Source: an uncultured Tenacibaculum sp. (GTDB lineage: Bacteria; Bacteroidota; Bacteroidia; Flavobacteriales; Flavobacteriaceae). Taken from it: DNA of 64,000 bases. Positions 8,061-15,376 of this stretch are shown here, in pieces. The notes beneath the pieces were generated by a model. The model saw only the letters and a list, made by a program, of their open reading frames with translations, had not been told where the DNA came from and ran no database searches. Location of the stretch: contig NZ_CANMAX010000003.1 of assembly GCF_947495995.1 (NCBI RefSeq), forward strand, positions 248,001 through 312,000. Reading direction: 5' to 3'. The stretch's first letter is position 1; each line of letters begins with the position of its first letter. A program made the translations under genes and the position numbers.

Positions 8061-10006
8061 AAAAAAAGAAAGTCAATTTAAGAGATTTAAAATCAAATTC
8101 AGAGACGAAACATTCTCACGATGATGGTCACGACCACGGAGATGGAAGTGCATTCAAAACATATATTCCTGCAATCATAAGTTTTACAATGCTAATTGTT
8201 GGAATAGGATTAGATTTTTTTGATATTTCTTTTTTTAAGGATTGGGTTCGTATTGCTTGGTACAGTATCGCATATTTACCTGTAGGCTTTCCGGTAGTAA
8301 AAGAGGGTTGGAATAGTATTAAAAAAGGTGATGTATTTACCGAGTTCTTTTTAATGTCTATTGCCACAATTGGTGCATTTGTTATCGGTGAATATCCAGA
8401 AGGTGTTGCTGTAATGTTGTTCTATGCAGTAGGTGAATTATTTCAAAACGCAGCAGTTAACAGAGCAAAAGGAAATATAAAAGCGTTATTAGATGTTAGA
8501 CCAAAAGAAGCCAATGTGTATCGTGATGGTGATTATAAAAGTGTGTCGCCAGAAGATGTAAATATTGGAGAGAAAATACAAATTCGCGTAGGCGAAAAAA
8601 TACCGTTAGATGGTATTTTATTATCCGAAAAAGCATCTCTAAACACCGCAGCTTTAACGGGTGAAAGCAAACCAGATTCCATTCTGAAAGAAGCAAAGGT
8701 TTACGCAGGTAGTATTAATTTAGAAAGCGTTATCGAAGTTGAGGTAACCAACAAGTTTGAAGACAGTTCTATTGCGAGAATATTAGACTTGGTTCAAAAT
8801 GCGACAGCACGTAAATCCAAAACGGAATTATTTATCAGACAGTTTGCACGAATCTATACGCCTATTGTAGTCTTCTTGGCTATTGGGGTTACTTTTCTGC
8901 CTTACTTTTTTGTGGAAGATTATGTCTTTAGAGATTGGCTGTACAGAGCCTTAATATTCTTGGTGATTTCTTGTCCTTGTGCGTTGGTGATTTCTATTCC
9001 GTTGGGTTATTTTGGTGGATTGGGCGCAGCCTCTAAAAATGGTATTTTGTTTAAAGGCGCTTCCTTTTTAGATGCAATAACCAAGATAAATACATTGGTA
9101 ATGGACAAAACAGGAACCGTTACTAAAGGTGTTTTTAATATTAAAGACATAAAAACTACTGGTTGGGAAGAATCTGAATTTATGAAATACCTAATGGCTA
9201 TGGAAGAGCAATCAACACATCCAATAGCAAAAGCCATAATGGAATATCAAGAAAATGAAGAAGATTTTGAAGCTAAAGAAGTTTCAGAAATTGCAGGTAA
9301 AGGCTTAAAAGGAATTGTAAACGGTAAAACCGTTTTAGTAGGAAATAAAGCCTTAATGACTGCCAATAATATTGGTGTTCCATCTGAAACGAAATCTATT
9401 GTAGAATCCATAGTATTAGTAGCAATCGATAATCAATTTGCAGGTTATGTCGTGATAGCAGACGAGTTAAAAGAGGACGCTAGAGAAACGATTACTACAT
9501 TGCATAAAGTAGGTGTCAAAAATATTATGATGCTTTCAGGTGATAAAGATTCCATCACCCAACAAGTCGCTAAAGAGCTAAATATTGAAAATGCTAAAGG
9601 TGGACTACTACCAGAAGATAAATTAAACGAAGTAGAAGCTTTAAAACAGAATCCTAAAAATAAAGTAGCTTTTATTGGTGATGGTATTAATGATGCACCA
9701 GTTTTAGCAGCAAGTAATGTTGGTATTGCAATGGGTGGTCTAGGTAGTGATGTTGCAATAGAAACGGCAGACGTCATCATTCAAACCGACCAACCTTCAA
9801 AAGTGGTTAGAGCCATTAAAATAAGTCGTTCCACACGTAAAATTGTTTGGCAGAATATCATATTAGCATTTGGCGTTAAAGTTATCGTTTTGATTTTGGG
9901 AGCTGGAGGTTTAGCAACAATGTGGGAGGCGGTATTTGCAGATGTTGGTGTAGCATTATTAGCAATTTTAAATGCGGTTAGGTTACAAAGAATGAAATGG
10001 TCTTAG
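8057..10006 (+). CDS. Zn/Cd/Co-type P1B ATPase (ZntA/CadA-like)
   Basis: Inner-membrane heavy-metal efflux ATPase of 649 aa. There is no HMA domain. Instead the N-terminus has a short His-rich segment, KHSHDDGHDHGDG (about residues 18-31). Then follow membrane helices, the TGES actuator loop, SCPCALVIS as the metal-channel CPC, DKTGT phosphorylation motif (near 9103), STHPIAKA nucleotide-binding motif, GDGINDAP hinge, and last helices ending near LLAILNAVRLQRM. His-rich N-terminus plus the CPCALVIS context fits Zn(II)/Cd(II) export. It is coupled to DUF3703 and probably controlled by the Fur-type operator at 7646. Confidence 0.92.
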   Translation: MKKKKVNLRDLKSNSETKHSHDDGHDHGDGSAFKTYIPAIISFTMLIVGIGLDFFDISFFKDWVRIAWYSIAYLPVGFPVVKEGWNSIKKGDVFTEFFLMSIATIGAFVIGEYPEGVAVMLFYAVGELFQNAAVNRAKGNIKALLDVRPKEANVYRDGDYKSVSPEDVNIGEKIQIRVGEKIPLDGILLSEKASLNTAALTGESKPDSILKEAKVYAGSINLESVIEVEVTNKFEDSSIARILDLVQNATARKSKTELFIRQFARIYTPIVVFLAIGVTFLPYFFVEDYVFRDWLYRALIFLVISCPCALVISIPLGYFGGLGAASKNGILFKGASFLDAITKINTLVMDKTGTVTKGVFNIKDIKTTGWEESEFMKYLMAMEEQSTHPIAKAIMEYQENEEDFEAKEVSEIAGKGLKGIVNGKTVLVGNKALMTANNIGVPSETKSIVESIVLVAIDNQFAGYVVIADELKEDARETITTLHKVGVKNIMMLSGDKDSITQQVAKELNIENAKGGLLPEDKLNEVEALKQNPKNKVAFIGDGINDAPVLAASNVGIAMGGLGSDVAIETADVIIQTDQPSKVVRAIKISRSTRKIVWQNIILAFGVKVIVLILGAGGLATMWEAVFADVGVALLAILNAVRLQRMKWS

Positions 10007-10103
10007 CTTGTAAATTAAGGGTTTTAAAAAGTTATTTTTATCATCAAGCAATCCCTTTTTTATTGTAAAATCTTCGGGTCAAGTTTATTTTAACTCAAAT
10101 TTG

Positions 10104-10145
10104 TATTTAAGTATTTGCTTAAATAATTACATATTTATATTTTTG
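10104..10145 (+). promoter_or_regulatory. ArsR operator overlapping a full -33/-7 promoter
   Basis: A perfect 8-bp inverted repeat, TATTTAAG (10104-10111) and CTTAAATA (10118-10125), surrounds the -33 element TTTG (10114-10117). Exactly 20 bases on is TATTTTTG (10138-10145), a perfect -7 element. An ArsR/SmtB repressor bound here would cover the -33 element and so regulate its own gene, which starts 16 bases later. Confidence 0.7.
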
Positions 10146-10160
10146 CTCAAAATAAGTTGT

Positions 10161-10532
10161 ATGAAACTTGAAACTAGTTGTATTAGAGCAGAAGCAGACC
10201 AAGCTCAAATACTTCGTTGTAAAGAAGATTTAAATGAGGTATCAACTTCCATTGAAGGGATAAGTAAAATTATGGCACTGGCGGGTAATGAGGTTCGTTT
10301 TAAAATATTGTTTTTGTTGCAAAGGGAAACCGAATTGTGCCCTTGTGACTTTGCTGATATTTTAGAAATGAGTGTTCCCGCTATTTCCCAACATTTACGT
10401 AAGATGAAGGATATAAATGTTATTTCTGCCCGCAGAGATGGGCAAACCATCTTTTATAGTATTTCAAAGGAGAACGAAGCATTTTTGGCAGCTATTTTAA
10501 GTAATGTAGCATCTGGAAGAAAAATTGCATAA
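10161..10532 (+). CDS. ArsR/SmtB-family metal-responsive repressor
   Basis: Winged-helix repressor of 123 aa. I chose the ATG at 10161 (MKLETSC) because an earlier in-frame start would lie upstream of the predicted transcription start. A CPCDFAD motif in the position of the ArsR/CadC alpha-3 metal site (ELCVCDL in ArsR), plus Cys near the N-terminus (ETSC, LRC), implies thiolate metal sensing. The recognition helix is SVPAISQHLRKM. It is the first gene of the merTP operon and probably senses a soft metal such as mercury, cadmium, lead or arsenite. Confidence 0.88.
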   Translation: MKLETSCIRAEADQAQILRCKEDLNEVSTSIEGISKIMALAGNEVRFKILFLLQRETELCPCDFADILEMSVPAISQHLRKMKDINVISARRDGQTIFYSISKENEAFLAAILSNVASGRKIA

Positions 10533-10533
10533 T

Positions 10534-11136
10534 ATGAAAAAAACAATGACATCTAATCGAACTGCTTTTGCTGGATTGTTTTCAGCTATTGTAGCTTCTT
10601 TATGTTGTATTACTCCTGTCTTGGCATTGCTTTCTGGTACTACAGGAATTGCTTCTACTTTTTCTTGGGTAGAACCCTACAGACCCATTTTAATAGGTAT
10701 AACCGTTCTGATTCTTGGTTTTGCCTGGTATCAAAAATTAAAGCCACGTCCAAAGGATATTGATTGTGCCTGTGAAGACGAGAAACCTAAATTTATTCAA
10801 TCGAAAAAGTTTTTGTTTTTGGTTACAATATTTGCAGGTACAATGTTGGCATTTCCGTATTATTCACATTTATTTTACTCCAATTCTAATGCTGAAAAGC
10901 AAGTTGTTTATGTATCTGAAAGTAACGTAAGTGAATTGACTTATTCTATTCAGGGAATGACGTGTGCAGGATGTGAAGCCCATATTAAAAACGAGGTAAA
11001 TAAGCTAGAGGGCATTTTAGAAGTGGATGCAAATTATGAGACTTCCAAAGCTTTTGTAAAGTTTGATAATAGTAAGGTAACTGCTAGTGAAATTGCAACT
11101 GCCATTGGAAAAACAGGATATAAAATCATAGAATAA
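10534..11136 (+). CDS. MerTP-type mercuric transport fusion protein
   Basis: A 200-residue membrane protein. The N-terminal part has MerT-like helices with a membrane Cys pair (SLCCITPV, about residue 25) and a cytoplasmic Cys pair (CACEDE). After a third helix comes a MerP-like HMA domain (about 130-200) with GMTCAGCEAHI. In MerTP fusions Hg(II) passes from the HMA domain to the membrane Cys pairs. The ATG at 10534 is one base after the arsR stop. No mercuric reductase is present in this window, so metal specificity is not proven. Confidence 0.82.
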   Translation: MKKTMTSNRTAFAGLFSAIVASLCCITPVLALLSGTTGIASTFSWVEPYRPILIGITVLILGFAWYQKLKPRPKDIDCACEDEKPKFIQSKKFLFLVTIFAGTMLAFPYYSHLFYSNSNAEKQVVYVSESNVSELTYSIQGMTCAGCEAHIKNEVNKLEGILEVDANYETSKAFVKFDNSKVTASEIATAIGKTGYKIIE

Positions 11137-11345
11137 TGGAAGCTATTTTAGAATCTACAATTACGTGTCCCAACTGTGGACATAAGAAAGAAGAAGAAAT
11201 GCCAACAACAGCTTGTCAATTCTTTTATGATTGTGAAAATTGTAAAGAAGTATTACGCCCTAAAGAGGGCGATTGCTGTGTATTCTGTTCTTATGGCACC
11301 GTGGCTTGTCCACCTATTCAACAGGATAAAAGTTGTTGCAGTTAA
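11136..11345 (+). CDS. GDCCVxC-motif small zinc-ribbon protein
   Basis: A 69-residue Cys-rich protein with an N-terminal CPNCGH, a central CENCKE, then GDCCVFCSYG and a C-terminal CC pair. This matches the GDCCVxC family, in which some members carry selenocysteine; here all positions are Cys. It is found next to merTP-like genes and presumably binds soft metal ions in the cytoplasm. The start codon overlaps the merTP stop by one base, so it is translationally coupled. Confidence 0.8.
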   Translation: MEAILESTITCPNCGHKKEEEMPTTACQFFYDCENCKEVLRPKEGDCCVFCSYGTVACPPIQQDKSCCS

Positions 11346-11710
11346 TGAATTATACTGCTAAAAACATTAGGACTTTTATTGGTGCTCGCCGTTTTAATGA
11401 GTCTCGCACTTTTTATAGAGAATTAGGTTTTGAAGAAGTAATACTCAATGAAAAGATGTCATTGTTCAAAGTGAATGAGAATCTCGCCTTTTACCTACAA
11501 CGCTACTATGTGAAAAAATGGATTCATAATTCAATGATATTCTTAGAAGTAGATGATATTGAATCTTGTGAAAAAGACCTTAAATCAAGAGGTCTTCAAG
11601 ACAAATATAAATATGTTCGTTTTACCGAAATTAAAACTTTTGATTGGGGACGGGAATTATTTATGCACGACCCTTCAGGGGTGCTTTGGCATTTTTGCCA
11701 GTTTAGTTGA
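11345..11710 (+). CDS. VOC-superfamily (glyoxalase/bleomycin-resistance fold) protein
   Basis: A 121-residue protein starting at the ATG that overlaps the previous stop (TAATG). It has the paired beta-alpha-beta-beta-beta pattern of the VOC fold: FIGARRFNESRTFYRELGF at the N-terminus and FMHDPSGVLWHF at the C-terminus. Members bind a metal and act on glutathione adducts, thiols or antibiotics. As last intact gene of the arsR-merTP operon it may act on a metal-thiol or organometal species, but the substrate is unknown. Confidence 0.75.
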   Translation: MNYTAKNIRTFIGARRFNESRTFYRELGFEEVILNEKMSLFKVNENLAFYLQRYYVKKWIHNSMIFLEVDDIESCEKDLKSRGLQDKYKYVRFTEIKTFDWGRELFMHDPSGVLWHFCQFS

Positions 11711-11886
11711 ACTCGTCAACTCGAAATATTAAATGCCAAAATATTGTTCTGGCATTTGGAATAAAAACGATAGTATCTATTCTGGGTACAGGTGGCTTGG
11801 TCACGATGTGGGCAACAGTATTCACCGATGTAGGCGTAGCACTATTGGCTATCTTGAATGCCATACGAATACAAAGAATGAGTTAG
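11711..11886 (+). pseudogene. 3' remnant of a second heavy-metal P-type ATPase
   Basis: Directly after the VOC stop, the same frame reads about 58 residues matching only the extreme C-terminus of Zn/Cd ATPases (QNIVLAFGIK..., then DVGVALLAILNAIRIQRM, stop). No start codon, phosphorylation domain or CPC motif precedes it. The intact ATPase at 8057-10006 ends the same way but differs at many residues, so this is debris of a different ATPase gene rather than a recent copy. The junction marks an old deletion or recombination at the edge of the metal cassette. Confidence 0.85.
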
Positions 11887-12301
11887 AAGTAAATCCCACT
11901 CAGCACATTCCCTTTCATTCCGTTACTCTCCATTTCAGGAAAAGAGCTTCACTCACAGATATCTTGGACCCAATCCACAATTTTGAGTTTCCATTACGTT
12001 AACCCTTTCCGCAGAGGCTGGAAAGGAACACTTCACTCCATCTAAAAATTGCGGATTACGTCCGCTTGATAGGAAAATTGTAGTTGCATTTTGTGCTACT
12101 TCCTATGATTTTATATTTCTCTAAAGCGGTTTTAACCCACTTCCCGAACCGCCACTATCGGCTTTTTTGACAGCAAAATAACAACATTCATTCTTGGACG
12201 ACGGCATAAAGCCAGGCTCCTACGTCGCTCTTTTTTATACGTCTTACCAAGCCTGAATATTGAAAGGCACAAGCAACAAAAAAGGTAACAGCGACGGCTC
12301 T
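11887..12301. other. Non-coding stretch after metal cassette
   Basis: No credible gene is visible in about 415 bases. There is a 6-bp inverted repeat GCGGTT/AACCGC (12126-12152), and a CGACG/CGTCG pair (12199-12227) followed by CTC and six Ts that may be a weak terminator. Base composition is richer in G+C than the neighbouring genes. It may be a scar between the resistance cassette and the ICE backbone. Confidence 0.5.
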
Positions 12302-12445
12302 ATGGGAAGTAAATCAAAACTGAATCTTATGAAATCTTACAAAATCATCAAAAAGGAAGCAGCACAAAAGTTAAAAAAACAACAAAAGGAAAACGCTTCA
12401 GATATAATAAGTAAATCAATTTTTAAAACAAATATTAATTCTTAA
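12302..12445 (+). CDS. Possible small basic protein
   Basis: A 47-residue frame from ATG 12302 (an alternative ATG lies at 12329) encodes a Lys-rich, helix-prone peptide (IIKKEAAQKLKKQQKENA). It stops 10 bases before ssb. Its position just upstream of ssb and its strongly basic composition suggest a DNA-associated ICE protein, but there is no recognised family and the length gives weak statistical support. Confidence 0.3.
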   Translation: MGSKSKLNLMKSYKIIKKEAAQKLKKQQKENASDIISKSIFKTNINS

Positions 12446-12455
12446 ATCATTTATT

Positions 12456-12800
12456 ATGAGTACTCTAAAAAACAAAGTGCAGTTAATCGGAAACGTGGGA
12501 AATGCTCCCGAAATCAAGACCCTAGAAAGTGGTAAAAAAGTTGCCAATTTTTCAATTGCTACCAATGAGTTTTACAAGAACTCTAACGGAGAAAAAGTAC
12601 AGAACACCCAATGGCATAACATTGTCGCCTGGGGTAAGATTGCCGAAATCGTAGAGAAATACGTTGGCAAAGGAAAAGAAGTTGCCATAGAGGGCAAATT
12701 GACATCGAGAAGCTATGAAACCGAAGCAGGTGAAAAACGATATGTTACCGAGGTGGTAGCTAACGAAATTCTATTGCTTGGTGTAAAAGGCGAAGAATAG
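12456..12800 (+). CDS. ssb: Single-stranded DNA-binding protein
   Basis: An OB-fold SSB of 114 aa, starting NKVQLIGNVGNAPEI and containing TQWHNIVAWGKIAEIVEKYVGKG and SRSYETEAGEKRYVTEVVA, all typical of bacterial SSB. It is shorter than chromosomal SSB and lacks the acidic C-terminal tip, ending shortly after the OB fold as in mobile-element SSBs. It probably protects the transferred single strand during conjugation. A strong terminator follows. Confidence 0.93.
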   Translation: MSTLKNKVQLIGNVGNAPEIKTLESGKKVANFSIATNEFYKNSNGEKVQNTQWHNIVAWGKIAEIVEKYVGKGKEVAIEGKLTSRSYETEAGEKRYVTEVVANEILLLGVKGEE

Positions 12801-12809
12801 ATAAAACAT

Positions 12810-12848
12810 AAAAGAGGGCGTTCCTGTGGAAAGATGCGCCCTCTTTTT
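12810..12848 (+). terminator. Rho-independent terminator after ssb
   Basis: Inverted repeat AAAGAGGGCG (12811-12820) and CGCCCTCTTT (12837-12846) with a 16-base loop and a T-run. Confidence 0.8.
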
Positions 12849-12876
12849 CATTTATAACCTCTTAAAGAAAATTACA

Positions 12877-13326
12877 ATGAAGAACAAAGTTAATGAAATA
12901 AAAATAAGCTATATAGGTGGTGTCAAATCTCATCTATGGCGAAAAGTGTCGCATTCTAGCGATGCGGCAGAATTGCTATTTGAAAATTGGGATAAAGGCA
13001 CGATTGGACTGTTTGAAACCTTTAAAATTCTGCTATTAAATAATAGCAATAAAGTAAAAGGAGAACATATAATTTCACAAGGTGGTATAACGGGAACATT
13101 GGTCGATATGCGCATCCTTTTTGCAACGGTATTAAAGTCGCTTTCGGTAGCGATAATTTTAGCCCATAATCATCCAAGTGGTAAGTTAGAACCGAGTGAA
13201 GCTGATAAACTTTTGACCGACAAAATAAAGAAAGCAGCTTCCTTTTTTGACATTAAGTTATTGGACCATTTAATCTTTGCACCCGATGGAGACTATTTCA
13301 GTTTTAAGGATAGTCATATTCTCTAA
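12877..13326 (+). CDS. RadC-like JAB-domain protein
   Basis: A 149-residue RadC/JAB (MPN+) protein. I took the ATG at 12877 because the upstream in-frame codons overlap the ssb terminator. The metal motif is AHNHPSGKLEPSEAD (HxH...S...D) in the C-terminal half, and the ISQGGITGTLVDMR stretch is typical of RadC proteins. Only the JAB domain is present, without the N-terminal helix-hairpin-helix of chromosomal RadC. Such short forms are common on conjugative elements and may counter host defence or process DNA; the function is unproven. Confidence 0.85.
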   Translation: MKNKVNEIKISYIGGVKSHLWRKVSHSSDAAELLFENWDKGTIGLFETFKILLLNNSNKVKGEHIISQGGITGTLVDMRILFATVLKSLSVAIILAHNHPSGKLEPSEADKLLTDKIKKAASFFDIKLLDHLIFAPDGDYFSFKDSHIL

Positions 13327-13336
13327 ATTTTGAATT

Positions 13337-13534
13337 ATGGTTTATCTCAACTACAGTAATCTCGATGCAGAAACGCAACAAAAGTTAATGTCAAATTCCA
13401 AAGAAGATGTAGCCCGTAAATTTGGAAATGACTTGAAAAAATACGCCAAAGAAAATCATATTAACTATGAAACCCTTTTGGAAGAAGAAGCAATGCGAAA
13501 CCTCTATTCGTATGACTATATTTTTAATATCTAA
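13337..13534 (+). CDS. Small conserved-looking ICE protein
   Basis: A 65-residue soluble, charged, helical protein (ETQQKLMSNSKEDVARKFG...) that starts 10 bases after the radC-like stop and ends before a strong terminator. No domain recognised. Position and spacing indicate cotranscription with the radC-like gene. Confidence 0.6.
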   Translation: MVYLNYSNLDAETQQKLMSNSKEDVARKFGNDLKKYAKENHINYETLLEEEAMRNLYSYDYIFNI

Positions 13535-13554
13535 ATCACGAATTTTATGTAACC

Positions 13555-13585
13555 AGACCTTTGAGAAATCGGAGGTCTTTTTTTA
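13555..13585 (+). terminator. Rho-independent terminator with GAAA loop
   Basis: AGACCTTTGA (13555-13564) pairs with TCGGAGGTCT (13569-13578), two G-U wobbles, around a GAAA tetraloop and is followed by seven Ts. It ends the radC-like operon. Confidence 0.85.
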
Positions 13586-13924
13586 TACCTCATTTTGTAA
13601 TTCGCAATGAAAATTCAATTCTCTTAGAAATACTTTTAAAATTGAGTTTTTCAACTCTTAAAAATTCGTGTTTAGTTTTCCAGCAGTATAAAAGCCATTA
13701 CATTTTTGGATGTAATGGTACTTGTTTTTTGTCCCGCACACGGGACGAAAAGGAATAGCAAGAGGGTAACACGCTGGCGCGATGTTTCGATATTCAGTTT
13801 TTTCAAAACCCAAGTAAAATCGATGGTTAACAAGGATTACTTGTTTTGATTTTAAAATTTTAAGTAGTGTTTTTTCAGAAAAAACTCTTGAAGCCCAATA
13901 AAACCAACAAATTTTTTCAGAAAA
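13586..13924. other. Candidate origin of transfer (oriT) region
   Basis: About 340 non-coding bases directly upstream of the mobilisation genes. Two perfect inverted repeats stand out: CCATTACA/TGTAATGG (13695-13702 and 13711-13718) and GTCCCG-CACA-CGGGAC (13731-13746). The second is followed by a purine-rich run and a GC-rich patch (CGCTGGCGCG near 13772). Position next to the relaxase genes, with hairpins of this kind, fits oriT. The nick site cannot be identified by eye. Confidence 0.45.
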
Positions 13925-14335
13925 ATGGATAAAGGCTATGAAAAAGAACGATTTGAGAAGCTCGGAATTAAAGTATCCGTGGCAGAACGATTTCGTGTTT
14001 TCAGCAAGAAAATGAATAAATCTCAATCGATGACTTTGCTTTTAATGATTGAGTTTTTTGAAGAAAATGGTATCTCACCACACGAATCTATCGGACCAAA
14101 TATGCAAACGTTAGAACATAAAATTTCGCTCCTTATCAAAAAGAGAATCAACGGTGTGATAGCGATTATGAAGGACATTGAAAAGAACCAAACCAAGCCT
14201 ACAGCAGCTATGATACAATCGCTTTTTGTCGAGGCAGAACCACCAAAAAGAAAACGGATGGTTGAAAAGAATGACCCCTATAAAAAGAACGAAATGCGCT
14301 TTCGCGAAAAACTAGAACCGGATAACGAATTGTAA
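13925..14335 (+). CDS. BfmA/BtgA-type mobilisation accessory protein
   Basis: A 136-residue basic protein with a ribbon-helix-helix-like N-terminus (LGIKVSVAERFRVFSKKMNKSQSMTLLLMIEFF) and a charged, helical C-terminal half. It fits the BfmA/BtgA family of Bacteroidota DNA-binding mobilisation proteins that help the relaxase at oriT. It is the first gene downstream of the oriT candidate and is 11 bases upstream of the relaxase. Confidence 0.75.
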   Translation: MDKGYEKERFEKLGIKVSVAERFRVFSKKMNKSQSMTLLLMIEFFEENGISPHESIGPNMQTLEHKISLLIKKRINGVIAIMKDIEKNQTKPTAAMIQSLFVEAEPPKRKRMVEKNDPYKKNEMRFREKLEPDNEL

Positions 14336-14346
14336 AAGTTGAAGAA

Positions 14347-15375
14347 ATGTATATCACTATAACAGCGCAAAAATTGGGAGGGCAATATTCACAAAGTGTA
14401 GCCAATTTTGTGGACTATCTAGAGAAGGAAAATGAAGGTTTGCAGCAAGAGGAAATGGAACACTTTTTCAATCAATATGGTGATGAAATAAGTGCGTCTG
14501 AAGTGGTTAAAGATATTGACGGAAACACTGCAAAATTGAAAAAGAAAGAACCTAAATTTTATTCAATTACGGTTAGCCCTAGCAAATATGAATTACGAAA
14601 ACTACAAAACAACCGAGAGGATTTAAAGACCTACACAAGAGCCATAATGAAAGATTATGCGGCATCTTTTAATCGGGAAATTAATGGTAAACCCATCACG
14701 GTAGATGATATAAAATATTATGCTAAAATCGAGCATCAACGCACGTACAAAGGAACGGATAAAAAGGTGCGCGAGAACCAAACTTTTGCTACCAAAATCC
14801 TCAAACTTAAAAATGAAGTTCGGAAAATTGAACGTGGTGAAGCCAATGGTAGTGTAAAGAAAATTCAAAGGAAAATAGCAAAACTAGAAGCCGAAGCGCC
14901 ACACCAACAAAATGGAAAACGCATTGTCCAAGGAATGCTAAAGGAAGGTAACCAAAGTCATATTCATATCATCGTAAGTCGCAAGGATGTATCGAATTCT
15001 GTCAGTCTATCTCCAGGAAGTAAGTACAAAGCTTCTGAAGTGATGATGAATGGTAAATTGGTAAAGCGTGGTTTTGATAGGGATTCTTTTTTCGCGAAAG
15101 CGGAACAGACCTTTGACACCACTTTTAGGTATAGGCGCAACTATGCAGAATCTTACAAATCGAAGAAGGACTTTATCAAAAACCCGAAGCTCTATTTTTC
15201 TACATTACTAGGTTTGCCAGCAAGTGATAAAGCGATAGCCTTTAAAATTTTAGGGAAAGCAGGAGTGCCTATAGCGAGCATTCCAACCAATAAAGTTCAG
15301 TTGGCTCTAAAGACCATTCGCTATTTAAAGCGAGGTGTGGATATCGCCATAAAATCAGGCTCAATAGGCGTATGA
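14347..15375 (+). CDS. MobB-type relaxase
   Basis: A 342-residue mobilisation protein of the Bacteroidota MobB/BfmB type (DUF5712-like). N-terminal tyrosines (MYITITAQ, QYSQSVANFVDYL) are candidate nicking residues. A central basic coiled region is followed by SHIHIIVSRKD (near residue 208), a His-hydrophobic-His metal-binding motif characteristic of relaxases. It should nick oriT and remain covalently bound to the transferred strand. It lies between the accessory protein and the coupling protein, in one operon (one base separates it from the next gene). Confidence 0.82.
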   Translation: MYITITAQKLGGQYSQSVANFVDYLEKENEGLQQEEMEHFFNQYGDEISASEVVKDIDGNTAKLKKKEPKFYSITVSPSKYELRKLQNNREDLKTYTRAIMKDYAASFNREINGKPITVDDIKYYAKIEHQRTYKGTDKKVRENQTFATKILKLKNEVRKIERGEANGSVKKIQRKIAKLEAEAPHQQNGKRIVQGMLKEGNQSHIHIIVSRKDVSNSVSLSPGSKYKASEVMMNGKLVKRGFDRDSFFAKAEQTFDTTFRYRRNYAESYKSKKDFIKNPKLYFSTLLGLPASDKAIAFKILGKAGVPIASIPTNKVQLALKTIRYLKRGVDIAIKSGSIGV

Positions 15376-15376
15376 T

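Noticed and set aside
10010..10065. Terminator after the Zn/Cd ATPase
   Set aside because: Only AAGGG and CCCTT pair across a loop of about 35 bases, too weak to call.
11733..12002. 89-codon frame after the VOC gene
   Set aside because: It is out of frame with, and overlaps, the ATPase remnant; composition is Ser/His-rich nonsense and no motif is seen.
13561..13924. Short frames on both strands in the oriT candidate region
   Set aside because: They cross the terminator or the inverted repeats and show no protein motif; non-coding DNA fits better.
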